A stretch of 64,000 nucleotides of DNA from Cymodocea nodosa (Eukaryota > Streptophyta > Magnoliopsida > Alismatales > Cymodoceaceae): NCBI GenBank assembly GCA_036874045.1, contig CM072337.1, positions 3,038,001-3,102,000 of the forward strand, read 5' to 3'. Each line of letters starts with the position of its first letter. Within the stretch, counting starts at the first letter, position 1. The notes under the pieces are model-generated. The model did no database searches, was not told the origin of the DNA, and saw nothing but the letters and a program-made list of their open reading frames with translations. Positions 36,355 through 48,230 of this stretch are shown here, one piece after another. The position numbers and the translations under genes were made by a program.

Positions 36355-39300
36355 TTACTTAATAGGACTTGAGTAGTCCTCTACTCTTACTTCTTCTATA
36401 ATTACAAAGGAACATTTTGGAAATTTCAAAATGAGTCTAAGTCTTTGTCCATTTACTTTAAATATATTTTGATTTTTAGGACTTTCAATTTCAATAACTC
36501 CATAGGAATAAATATTTCGAATTATGTAAGGTTCTACCTATCTAGATCTTAATTATCCTAGATGGTTATGAAGTCTAGTTATGTAAAGATATACTTCTTG
36601 TCCTATTTCAAAAGTTTTTAGAATAATTTTCTTATCATGTTAAAACTTCATTTTCTCTTTTTCTTTTACAGTTTTCAAATAAGCTTCATTCCTAAATTCT
36701 TTTAACTCAATTAATTGCATTTTTCTTTTTTAAGCAACTTGATTTAAATTAGTGTTTAGAGTTTTTAATGCCCAATAAGCTTTATGTTCAATTTTAGCTG
36801 ATAAATGACAACTTTTTCCATATACTATCCTAAAAGGTGACATACCTAAGCTTGTTTTATAAGTAGTTCTATAGGCTCAAAGTGCATCTATTAATCTATT
36901 AGCCTAATCTTTCCTAATAGGATGCACTACTTTTTCTAAGATTAATTTAATTTGTTTGTTTGCACTTTCTACTTGTCCACTTGTTTGTGAATGATATGAT
37001 GTTGCTATTTTGTAATTTACTCTATATTTCTTCATTAAGGCTTCAAAACTTCTATTACAGAAATGAGTTCCTCTATCATTAATAATAGCTTTAGGTATTC
37101 AAAATCTCACAATTATATTAGTTCTTATAAAATGTATTACCACTTTGTTGTCATTAGTTTTTGTAGGAATAGTTTCTATCCATTTAGATACATAATCCAC
37201 CCTCAACAATATATAATTAAATTGATTCGACATAGGAAATGGACCCATAAAATCTATTCCTCACACATCAAAGATTTCAACCTTAACAATAGTATTCAAA
37301 GACATCATATTCCTCTTTGATATCCTTCCTATTTGTTGACATCTCAAACAACTAAAGCAGTATTTATGAGCATCTTTGAATAGTGTTGGCCAATAGAATC
37401 GACATTGCAGAATTTTGGTAGCAGTTTTCCCTAAACCAAAATGCCCTCCACATGCTTGGTTATGGCAGAAAGACAATATGCTCTAATATTCAGTTTTTGG
37501 AACACACCTCCTTAAAACTAGATCAGGACATTTCTTAAATAAGTATGGGTCTTCCCAATAGTAATATTTCACTCTTGAAAAGAACAATTTATTATCCTGT
37601 CTATTCTAATCTTTAGGTGTTAAACCTATAACTAAGTAATTAACTATGTCTACATACCAATGCATTATGTTTATGGTCATTAATTGTTTATTAGGAAAAT
37701 TATCCTTAATTTCAATGTTTGATTTTTCTATTTGTAATCTTGATAAATGGTCTGCTACTACATTCTCACATCCTTTTTTTATCTTTAATTTTTAGATCAA
37801 ATTCTTGTAGTAACAATATCCACTGGATCAGTCTAGGTTTAGTCTATTTCTTTACTATTAAGTGTTTTAAAGCTGAATGATCTATGTATACTATCACTTT
37901 AGCTCTAATCAGATATGATCTAAACTTTTCTAAGGCAAACACAATAGCTAATAATTCTTTTTCAATAGTTGTATAATTAACTTAAGCATCATTTAAGGTT
38001 TTGCTTGCATAATGAATCACTCTAGGAGATTTTTCTATCTTCTGTCCCAACACTACTCCTATAGCAAAATCAGATGCATTGCACATTAATTCAAATGGAT
38101 GGCTCCAATTAGGTGCTTGTATTATAGGAGTTGAAATTAAGCTAGTTTTAAGCTTGAAAAATGCTTTTCTACAATTCTTATCAAAGTTAAATGGAACATC
38201 TTTTAATAGATTAGTTAAAGGTCTAGCTATTTTGCTAAAATATTTAATGAATCTCCTATAAAACCCTACATGTCTTAGAAATGATCAAATATCTTTTATT
38301 GATTTAGGTTCTGGTAGATTAGAAATTACTTCTATCTTAGCTTTATCTACTTTCAGCCCTTTCATTGAAACATGTCCCAAGACTATTCATTATTTAACCA
38401 TAAAGTGACATTTTTCCCAATTTAGAACCAGATTCTTTTTCACACAACGTTTTAATACTTGGTCTAAATTATTTAAAAACACTTCATATGAAGTTCCATA
38501 TACAGTAAAATCATCCACAAATATTTCTAAAAAATCTTCAATCATTCTAGTGAATATGCCCTACATACACCTTTGAAAGGTGGTTAGTGCATTGCATAAT
38601 CTGAATGACATCTTCTTAAAAGCATTAGTTCCATTAGGACATGTGAAAGTTGTTTTCTCTTGATCCTCTAATGCTACTGGAACTTGGTTATATCCTGAAT
38701 ACCCATCTAGGAAACAAAAATATTTTTGCCTTGCTAATTTCTCTAGCATTTGATCTATAAAATGTAAGGGAAAATGATCATTCTTAGTCACAGCATTCAA
38801 CTTTCTATAGTCTATACACACTCTCTAGCCTAATTGAATTCTAGTAGGTATCAAGTCCTAACTTTCATTCCTAATAACTGTTAATCTTGATTTCTTTGGA
38901 ACTACATGGATTGGATTAACCCATGAGCTGTCAGAAATCAGATAAATTATGCCATTATCTAACCATTTCACTATTTCCTTCCTGACTTCTTCTTTAAGGT
39001 TTGGATTTAATCTCCTCTTAGGAATTCTAACTAGTTTAGCATTCTCTTCTAAATATATATGGTGATAGCATAAAGTTGCACTTAACCCTTTTATATCAAC
39101 CATAGTCCATCCTATTGCTTCTTTATAAGTTTTTACTACATCTTTTAATTTTGATATTTGATCCTCCTTTAAATCTGATGCAATAATGATTGGATAAGTT
39201 CATTTTTCTTTTAGAAATATATAGGTTAATTCAAGAGATAAAGGTTTTAAATCTAAATGTTGATCATTAGAAGCTAGAGCTCCTAATTTAACATTTTCAT

Positions 39301-40904
39301 CTTCAATATTAACCTCTTCTTAATCTCCTTCTACATCTATGCTTTCACTTACTTCTAAAATTTCAGAATCTAATTGCCTATTTAATTCTTCTTGAATCAC
39401 ATCATCTAGCATATCTCCTTCATCCTCTAAAAAGTCTATAGTATGTAAGGACATTTCTAACTCCTCAAACTTTTTGGTTTGAAAATATTTAATTGAGTAT
39501 CCTCATTACCATATGCTAATTTCATCACTCCATTTTTACAATTTATAACAACCCCTGATGTTGCTAAAAATGGCCTTCCCAAAATTAAAGATGTATCATG
39601 TTTCTGATGCTTAATTTGTTGGGAATCCAAAATCACAATATCAATAGGATATATGAAGTTCTTGACTTTAATTAGTACATCTTCTATTTTTCCTTTAAAG
39701 TATCTTATACTTTTATCTGCTAATTGAATGATAGTCCTAGTAGGGATTAAGCTTTCTAATCCTAAGGATGTAAATATATCACTAGGCATAACATTTATAC
39801 CTGCACCTAGATCTATTAAGGTTCTTTCCAGACTAGTATTTCCTATGGTGCATGATATAATAGGGATTCCTAGATTAGATAACTTTTTAGAAATTTGTGG
39901 TAGAAATAGAGAACTACTTTGCCCAGCTAAAAAGACTTTCCTTAAAACTTTTTACTCTCTTTTCTTAGTACACCAATCCTTAAGAAATTTAGCACATGGT
40001 GTCATTTTCTACAATAAGTCTAACAAAAGAATGTTAACTTGTACTTTTTCAAAAATTTCTCTAATTTTTTCTTATTTTTCAGGAATTGTTTGTTTTAACC
40101 TTTTTGGATAGTGTGCTAATGGTTGTGAATTATAAGATTCTTTTTCTTTCATTTCATTCTTTTGATCATTTTTAGTCTCATTTTTAGATTCAGATTTTTC
40201 TTCATTAATTTCTAAGTTTTCAGATATTACCTATTCATTTTCATTTTGAATTTCTTTCTTACCTACCTTCAAGTTGCTTTCTTTTTGAATTCTTGGTGGT
40301 ATATCAGTTCTAAATCTTAATATTATACATACATCTTTTAGATTTTCATTATTTTCACAATGTTCTTGTATATTTTGCAAATTATGTAGATCTTCAACAT
40401 TAAAGTTTTCATTTTTGTTTTCATTTTACATAACTTGTAATTTCATTATAAATTCATCTAGTGTTTTTAGCTTTCTTTCCAGATCATCTAGTCTCATTGC
40501 ATTCAATTTTTGATCAATTTTCATTATGGTTTTCTCAATTTCATAGATGACATTGATTATAGGTTCTGAATAATCTTCCCTATAATTTAGTTGGTTGACT
40601 TCTTATTACTGATACATGTATTGTTTCAGTTTATCCAAGTTTTGCTCTAAACTATGCTTAAGTCTATCATACCTAGTCAAAACTTCCTTATCTCTCGACA
40701 TATTACTTGTTTTAAACTGATCATTAGTTGGGTAGACTATAGGATTCTCATACTCAGTTCTATTATATTAGGTATAATTCATTTGTTGTTCATCTATAAT
40801 CGTCTTAGTTTTAAACAATCAACAATGTCATGCCCTTCCTAGTTGCAGAATTCACATATGCTAACTATAGGTTTTAGAAATCTTTGAGCATAAACATATG
40901 CCAT
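36355..40904 (-). pseudogene. pol: gag(NC)-pol of Athila-like element 4 (heavily mutated)
   Basis: It starts at ATG 40904 (MAYVYAQRFLKP). The zinc knuckle CEFCN-EGHDIVDC has the metal ligands but an internal stop. The capsid part of gag is absent, with only about 107 bp between LTR and ATG. Protease/Athila linker lies at about 39457-39789 (MPSDIFTSLGLESL, ILGRPFLATSG). Reverse transcriptase is at about 38500-39100 with FVDDFTVYG intact near 38510-38535. RNase H is at about 37750-38250. The integrase zinc finger [10 protein letters not shown]...CFSCLRCQQ is at 37261-37476, and the catalytic core is further left with many stops. The end YSSPIK is at 36355. Frames change repeatedly, so the gene is dead. 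It is a close relative of element 5 pol. Confidence 0.88.
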
Positions 40905-40985
40905 ATTCTCAATTATATAAAAAAAAAACACAACACTCCCCCTGACATTAAAACAAAATAGTACTCATAGTTGCTTAGCTCTCAA

Positions 40986-41003
40986 TCCCCGACAACAGCG
41001 CTA
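40986..41003 (-). other. Primer-binding site of element 4
   Basis: The minus strand reads TAGCGCTGTTGTCGGGGA, a decayed form of TGGCGCCGTTGCCGGGGA, the Asp-tRNA-complementary site of Athila-type elements. It lies 8 bp from the LTR end. Confidence 0.8.
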
Positions 41004-41011
41004 GAAAAACT

Positions 41012-42834
41012 TGTTTACGCTTGTTTGTTTAAGTTTTATCAAAACTTGTTTGATTTGTCTTTATGCATATGTTAATAATTTCTTTTAAGGTAAACAAACA
41101 ACTTTTCACACAAATTAGATATTAAGTCCAATTTGTATTTTTTAACTACAAGTGCATAGTGTATATTATATTTGTATGCAAGTATAGGTCGATACCATAG
41201 AGATTGAGTAAGAATTGTGTACTATTTTGATTTTTATACTAGAGTTTATGTGTTCAATTAAGTTCTTCGTTGATTTATAATTAACTCAATGGACTTAGTT
41301 CGTGGAGTTACAGTTAACTCAACAGACTATCCTCATGGACTTCATTTAACTCCACGAGCCTACCTAGTAGTTTCTAATTAAATGTTGCTATTCATAGAGG
41401 AATTTGGCCATCCATTGAGTAGTTTCACAGAATATAAATAACATCAATTAAGCTTTTTAATATTAGTTAATTTGAGATTTATCATTAATCAACACTAACA
41501 TTCAGATATTTCAAATAGTAACCATTAAGATTTCTTTAGTATTCTGTATGAATCAATTTCAGTAATCTATAAAATTGTTTTATATTTTCTGAATCAACTA
41601 AACATAAAACATTCACAATACTAACAATGATAACATTAATCACTATACAAAACAAACAAAATAGCACATAAATACTAAATGTAAACATAGATAATTAGTT
41701 TTTTGGTATTTTTGTTTTGATATATTCCTAAAGATGAATGAAAGGTGAAATATAAAAATTCTCTATCGATAGTAAGAACTTCTATCACTACATGTGACAC
41801 AATTACACCATTGAAAACTTAATCACTTACAATCTCGCCTCCTCTCCCTATAGAATTGCCAACCAAGACTTGTAAGTTGATCTCCTCTTCAGTATATTAG
41901 CATTAACCTGAAACCAAGGCTAGAAACTTTACGATCTCCTAAGATATGTGTTGGTGCTTGGTGAAAATGGCTTCCCTTCCTGTGATGCGATCACTCCTTA
42001 TAGTGGTTATCAATTACTGTGTTTAGCTCAGAATCAACCCAACATCTAGAAAGTATCCTCACAGACCTTTGATGGTTGATGATTTTGATAGTGTTGTGGA
42101 GCTTCAAGGAACTTCTGATGCTTCCTGCAATTAGTGAGGTCCTCCACCTTCACACACTCTTTTTTTGTTTTTCTCCTCTTCTTTTATATTTCTTTTAGTA
42201 GTAACTGCTTCTACCTAAATGATCGGTTGGATTTCCTTCGTTTGCATCAATGATGGTGATTTCTTCTTCATTCCATGAGTTAATTCCTACGTGATACGTG
42301 CAATCGTGGTTTTCCTTCGAATTTTCTGTTTCTACAACTACTACAATGGCATGTTAGAAAATAACTGGTCTGTGAAGTTAGTGTAACTCAACAGACTTAC
42401 TTCATTGACTTAACTATAAAACATGTGCAATAAAGAATAACTTATAAGCTTATAACACTAACACAATACGTTACCTTAGTATATATTTAAGTAACTCAAC
42501 GCGTATAGTTATGCTAACTTAACGAGTTAAACATGTGTACCTCACGTGATATAATAAAATATTTAAATTCACACGTGCGTAATTCTAACTTAAGAATAAA
42601 AAGACTTTTTGGATAGTTACAATTTGTAACTATCCGATACTTTATGCATTTCAGATGGTTAGCACCTAACCTTCCAAAAGATAACTTAAGTCAAGTTTCC
42701 AGATCATGACACATGTCCTTAGTAATTTTTATGATAAAAAAAGGTATTTTGGATACTTACAAATCTAACTATTCGATGTTCAAACACATTTTGAATAGTT
42801 AGCATCTAACTTACCAAAAATCCACTTAAGTCAT
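41012..42834 (-). repeat. 5' LTR of element 4, proximal part
   Basis: It is on the minus strand, with the 3' end of the LTR at 41012 (plus strand TGTTTACGC). It is homologous to solo LTRs A and B and to element 5 LTRs but more diverged. Element 5 interrupts it after GTCAT (42830-42834); it resumes at 55996 and ends at 56318. Its modules include CGTTGAGTTA-class copies near 41270-41350 and TCGGATAGTTA-class copies near 42600-42840. Confidence 0.88.
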
Positions 42835-44782
42835 TGTTTGGGTTTTCCCAGCACTACACTAGAAAAACTTGGATTTGTTACTTCTATTTTTACTTAGTTA
42901 ATTTATCTTTATGCCTATTCTTTCTTTTAGAAGTAAACAAACAACCTTTAATACAATTTAGATATTAATTCCAATTTGTACTTTAACTGCAAGTGCACAG
43001 TGTCTATTGTATCAGTGTGCAAGTATAGGTCAATCCCATAGGGAATTGCTGACGAATTTAAGAAATGTTTGATTGTGAACAATTCAAATTTATATTCCAT
43101 AAGCACTCCGTTGAGTTACAGTTAACTCAACGGACTAAGTTTGTTGAGTTATGGCTAACTCAACGGACTATCCTCGTGGACTTAAGTTAACTCCACGAGC
43201 CTGTCTCTTCTTTATAATACTACTATTTACAAAGGAATTCGGCCAACCATTGGGCGATTCCACAGATTGTAAATAACATCAATTAAGCTTTTTAATGCTA
43301 GTTAACATTGGATTTATCATTAAGCAATACTAACATTCAGATGATTCAATTAGTCACCATTAAAATCTTTAAGTTTTTTGTACGAACCAATTTCAGTAAA
43401 CTGTAAAATTAAAACTAACATAAAACAATCATAAAACTAATACAGATAACATTAATCATAATACAACACAAACAATACAACACTCAAATACAACATACAA
43501 ACAAAGATAAATTGCTTTTCGTATTTTTGTTTTGATGTGAACATGGAAATGGGCGAAAGGTGAAATGTAAAGTAATCTCACTTGATAGTAAATACTTACG
43601 GCACTACGTGTAACGCGATTACACTACTGAAAATTAAACCACTTACAATTCTGTCTCCTCTCCCTATAGAATCATGAGTCCAGAATTGCAAGATGATCTC
43701 CTCTTCAACATACAGGCATCAACCCGAAGCCAAGGCTAAAAGCTTTACGATCTCTTGAAATATGAGTCGGTACTTGGTGAAAATGTCTTCCCTTCCCTTG
43801 ACACGATCACGCCTCACAGTGGTTGTCAGACACTATGTTTGGCTCAGAATCGACCCGACATCAGGCAAGTATCATCACAGACCTCCGATGATTGGTGATT
43901 ATGGTGGTGATAACGATGGTTAGTGTGATACTTCGGAGAATCGCCGATACTGTCTGCAGAAAGCTCGGTGCTCCTCCTCTGTATACACTGGCCGTCCATC
44001 GATCACACTTTCTTCTTTTTTTCTTCTTTTCTTTTATATTTCTTCAGTAGTAACTGCTTCTGCTTGTATGATCGGTTGGATTTCCTTCCTTCAGATCAAC
44101 GGTGATGCTTCCTTCTCCATGCGCGATTGAATTCCTACGTGATATGTACAAACGTGGTTTTTCCTTCCAACTGTTTGTTCCTGCAACCGCTAAAGTGGCA
44201 TTTTAGAAAATAACTATAAAATACATGCAATAAAGAAATAAGCCGCTAACCTAACGCGTTACCTTAGTGTATATTCATGTAACTCAGCACGTACAGTTAT
44301 GCTAACTTAACGAGTTGTAACTTAAGTAAATCTACTAGATCTCGACACATGCCAGCAGCAGTTTAAACATAAAATAACATTTCGGAGAGTTACAGGTATA
44401 ACTATCCGATGCTCAGATGCATTTTCGAATAGTTATAGCTAACTCACCGAAAATTCACTTAAGACATTCATTCTGATTTCGACACGTGTACATCTGGAAA
44501 TAATAAAATATTCTCTCTAAACATAAATGTTCGACAATTTAAACATAACTATCTGAAATATCAGAAAATTCGGATACTTAAGAATTTCACAGCCTACAAC
44601 TTACCGACAGTTCATAAATGTACTAAATTAACATTAATTCCCCAAAATTAAGCAGATTCTTCAATTAAAGCATATAACAGTGCAATTATAACATAATGGC
44701 TTAATTCTCATATGATAAGCTAAATATTATGCAATTAACCATCATTTAACAGTTAATAATATGCACTTTTTCATTCTAAACA
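42835..44782 (-). repeat. 3' LTR of element 5
   Basis: Plus-strand ends are TGTTTGGGTTTTCCC and CATTCTAAACA (1948 bp). It holds a perfect 12-bp inverted repeat, TCCGTTGAGTTA (43107-43118) facing TAACTCAACGGA (43123-43134), and several TCGGATAGTTA-class modules near 44380-44590. Confidence 0.95.
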
Positions 44783-44795
44783 CTTCCCCCATACC
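44783..44795 (-). other. Polypurine tract of element 5
   Basis: The minus strand reads GGTATGGGGGAAG directly before the TGTTTAGAATG LTR start. Confidence 0.88.
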
Positions 44796-44989
44796 TAAAT
44801 TTTGCTAGTCCCTTAGCAAACTAAGATCTAATTAATTGGTCTTTCAAAAAATGCTAGAATTAATTCTTCCCCTTTTGTTTTTTTTCTTCTATTTAGCATA
44901 AACATATATTCTATATGTTTCAATAATCAACCTGCAAAGATATTTAGAATATATGTAAATTACATACAAAGTATATCATCTTCATATAA

Positions 44990-45930
44990 GTGTTAATTAT
45001 ATTATCGTTTGTTCTTCTTTTCATCATCTATAATCCTGAATTTTCCAATAAGTTTTCTAGAAGAAATTTCAACAACATACGAATCAAAGTACAATCCAAT
45101 TCAATATGATTAAGACAAGTAGAATAAACAATTGTATTTCCATTAAACAACTTCAAAAGTCAATTCCAGATTCATATTTCAACAATTCTAGATAACAGAA
45201 AATATACTCGATTCATAAGATATCTGTATTTCACAAAACACTTGTATCTTTTCAGAACAGTATATGTTTTTTTTTTTTTTGTGTACTTTAAAAGTTAATT
45301 TGACAAGCTTGAATCATACAAGAGCTTTCTAATGTACCCATGTAACGAGCTTTCAGTCAACAATCCTAGATCTGATCAGGATCTTAGGTTGCCAGATTTT
45401 CAGAGTCCTTTTTCAGGTCAACAATCCTTACATACCTATCTGCTCAAGTACAAAGGCTCGTGATCAAACAAGTCAATAAACTCTCAAAGTTTTTTTTCTT
45501 TTTTTCTTTTTTTTTTTCTAAAAATAAATGCACACACAAAACAAAGCATTAATCACATACTGTATATGAACGTATTTCATTAATGCAGATGCAGTAAAAC
45601 ACCAATCTCATATAATCCTGCTTCTATCATTTACTAAAAATATGAATCCATAATAATAAGCTCATACTTTATCTATAGTTTAATAAGATATACACATAAA
45701 TCATTCTACAAGTTCAATCAATCAAAGTAAATGTATCTTTCATCATATGTGTTTCATTTAATCTAGAATTCACATCTCAGCTCCTTCAGGACTTCAGATA
45801 ATTTTCTGATTAAGCATTAAATATTCTGATTTCATTTTAAAATCTTGAAACTATTAAACTCATGAAATTTAGAAAAATCATAAGATACTATATCTAGATT
45901 TACATAAATAATAAATTCTATAGCATCTTC
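44990..45930 (-). other. Segment shared with Copia elements 2 and 3
   Basis: Reverse-complemented, this aligns with 21340-22190 and 29590-30450, the spacer after copia pol. The core at about 45305-45470 is nearly identical to 21745-21905: GATCACGAGCCTTTGTACTT, GCAGATAGGTATGTAAG and ACATTAGAAAGCTCTTGTAT match with few changes. In both cases the segment lies downstream of pol in the sense orientation of its element. It is noncoding. T-rich tracts (about 45268-45282 and 45489-45518) flank the core. Confidence 0.85.
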
Positions 45931-46091
45931 TATAGCCTTCTAAATATAACATTCAAGCAGTTTATAAAAATTTTACAGTCTCAATTATCAGATAGTTACA
46001 GCAAGTTCATAAAAATTTTCAATTTCCTCAAGACTTTGCACTACCATTTTAATTCCTTTAATTAACAAACTTACATGGTTGTTACTTTAAT

Positions 46092-46112
46092 TACCTCCCC
46101 CCCATACCTACA
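46092..46112 (-). other. Second polypurine-like run in element 5
   Basis: The minus strand reads GTAGGTATGGGGGGGAGG, preceded by CAAAAT. This repeats the context of the true tract at 44783-44795 (CAAAATTTAGGTATGGGGGA). It lies between the F-box gene and the copia-like module. Confidence 0.6.
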
Positions 46113-46593
46113 TTTTGCATTGTCCTCAATGTAAAAGATTTGACAATAAGTACAGTAATTGTAGCAGACATGAATAAAGTTTTGTTTGATTTAAAATTCA
46201 AGATAAGTAATTGGTTACATACCTTGTTCCATTTGTATCTCTTTCTGCATATTCCGATTTTTGATTCTGAAAAACTTTTCATTCCCAGATAAATACAGAA
46301 TATAAAACAAAATAACATTTAACAGATATTAATAAATCAGTGTCTTGTGTGGAACCTAGGCTCCTATGCCTTTGGTGGCTCACAAGCAAGCCAATTGGTT
46401 TCCCAGAACAGATACTAACAAATTGGATTGATATTTTGTTTTGTTTGTTTTTTTTTATAAAATGAACATGAAAAACTTCAAAATTTCTTTTTTTTTTTCT
46501 AAAAATAAATGCAGAATACACACGTTAAACACACAAAATCACAACTTAAGAACATGATTGAAAAGTAGAAACAAATGGAATAAATGTATCAGT

Positions 46594-47711
46594 CTAAGCA
46601 AACTTTTTAGGCATAGTTCTTCTTGCTATTAATTCTGTTTTAATGCAGTTCTTGTTCCTTTTTAATTTGTAAACATGCAATATATTATAAATTCCAAATA
46701 CGAGTGTATTACCATTAATGATATGTAATGCAGAAAGGGATCCTTTTTGGTTCCAGGGTAATGTAGTAGTTTCTATTTCTACCTCTATTTCAATACACTC
46801 CTCTTCCCACTTCTATTCATTTGTGTCTTCCATAATCCATATTTGAAATTTCATCAGTTCATCCCACCATCTTATCAGACATAAAGTAGGATCATCTTCT
46901 TCATTATACCACATTCCTATTTGAATTTCATTAAATTCTGTAGATGGTGGTTTAGCTATTTCACTCGGTACAGGTAAAATTTCTATATAATCATCATAAC
47001 TGTCTATGCTCACTATGTATAAATCAGATCCATATGCTAATGATATCTCCGTGATTAAATAGATATATCCATCAAGTGTGACAATGTTTGGTTAATTAAT
47101 GATTTCTGTCCTAGATATATTATAATGTTTTCATTCCAAGATCTGTTCATAAAATTATACACACATAAGCGTAAATCTTCACCCCAATTTCCTGTAGGTC
47201 TCCAATAATATAATTTTTTAGAAATTGCAAAATTTTTATCAGAAAATATTAAAGCTGACCCACAATTTACAATTGGTGCTTCAAATCTATTAGGTCTTCC
47301 TATATTCCATTCTTCTCCTGTTATAGGATTTCTTATCAAAATATCAGGTAATGATAAACTTGCATACCTTGGTCTCGTCTTGTATATGATTAATCCTTCA
47401 TCTATCCCCATAATATGACTCATTCCTTCTAATGCATTGGATGGAATTCCAGTAGTTTCTTCCATAGCCAGATATTCATGGGTATTTGAACTACGATTAA
47501 ATGACCTCCATATGAATCCATCTCTAATCTTAGTCATTTTTGCAGCTTGTAGTCCTTGAAAATATTTTTCTTCAATATAGTCTTTAATTTCCTTTGATAC
47601 ACAACACATCCTGCATAGATCTTTAGTTGACAAGTTACTTAGTATTTCCCTTAGTGCATCCAACGGTAATTGCATTAATTCCATTTGTCGATTCAGTTTG
47701 AAGCTTTCCAT
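46594..47711 (-). pseudogene. Captured F-box protein gene inside gypsy element 5
   Basis: The minus-strand ORF starts MESFKLNRQMELMQLP. Residues about 14-50 fit the F-box consensus: LPLDALREILSNLSTKDL, then CRMCCVSKEIKDYIEE, with the usual spacing of hydrophobic residues. F-box proteins bind SKP1 and select targets for SCF ubiquitin ligases (family knowledge). The C-terminal part resembles F-box-associated/kelch-type domains: ILIRNPITGEEWNIGRP, KKLYYWRPTGNWGEDL, VTLDGYIYLI and NGNTLVFGIYNILHVYKL. There is one frameshift near 47090 and one TAG at about 46813; allowing for these, the product is about 370 residues, close to normal length. No intron is visible, which suits a processed or retro-copied gene. 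A TATATATA run (47828-47836, minus) lies about 120 bp upstream of the ATG, and LTR-type inverted repeats lie at 48008-48190. It is on the same strand as element 5 pol. Confidence 0.82.
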
Positions 47712-48230
47712 TCTATAAATATTTGTTGTCGGATGAAGGTTGAATCAGCTGCTTCTCCTTCCAGTTCCTCCAACGCTTTCTCCTTTCTTTTAAAAGTGCT
47801 GGTAACTCATAAATAACATTCTGTTTCATATATATACTACGCATCCATAAAGTGAATAAATCTCGTTGCAAGAACGTGGCTTGCAACGTGCATCGTGGTT
47901 CCTATTTTTATGGGTACATGTACCACTACTAATTTCAAATTTTGGTAACCGCTAAACCGCCGAAGTTTCGTTTGTGGTTAAAAGAATAACCGTTCTGCTT
48001 AATCCACGAACTAACCTCGTTGAGTTACAGATTACTCAACAGAACACAGTCGGTTATTGTTGCTAACTCCACGGACTAACTTCGTTGAGTTACAGATAAC
48101 TCAACGGAGTGACCTTATATTATATTACTGACCTCGTGGAGTTACGGTTAACTCAACGGACTTACTTCGTTGAGTTAACACTTGGCAATATCTAAGTTTC
48201 ACTCTTGTAAGTTTTCTATTCTGTTTTTTT
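47712..48230 (-). promoter_or_regulatory. Putative promoter region of the captured F-box gene
   Basis: Upstream of the F-box ATG on the minus strand: a TATA-like run at 47828-47836, then three or four CGTTGAGTTA/TAACTCAACG modules at 48015-48165, such as TCGTTGAGTTACAGATAACTCAACGGAG near 48084 (given as arms TCGTTGAGTTA and TAACTCAACGGAG). The same motif classes occur in the LTRs. Function is inference. Confidence 0.4.

Larger units (their letters stand above)
35177..41011 (-). mobile_element. Athila-like gypsy element 4, internal region
   Basis: Minus strand: primer site (40986-41003), zinc-knuckle gag remnant, protease, reverse transcriptase, RNase H and integrase, then a 3' region. This is the gypsy order, with reverse transcriptase before integrase. 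The 5' LTR lies to the right and is split by element 5. No 3' LTR is found at the left end, where the sequence runs into LTR debris and element 3. The left limit given here is provisional. Confidence 0.8.

Noticed and set aside
46279..46521. 80-aa minus-strand ORF downstream of the F-box gene
   Set aside because: Lys/Asn/Phe-rich and derived from AT-rich sequence with T tracts; no conserved features.
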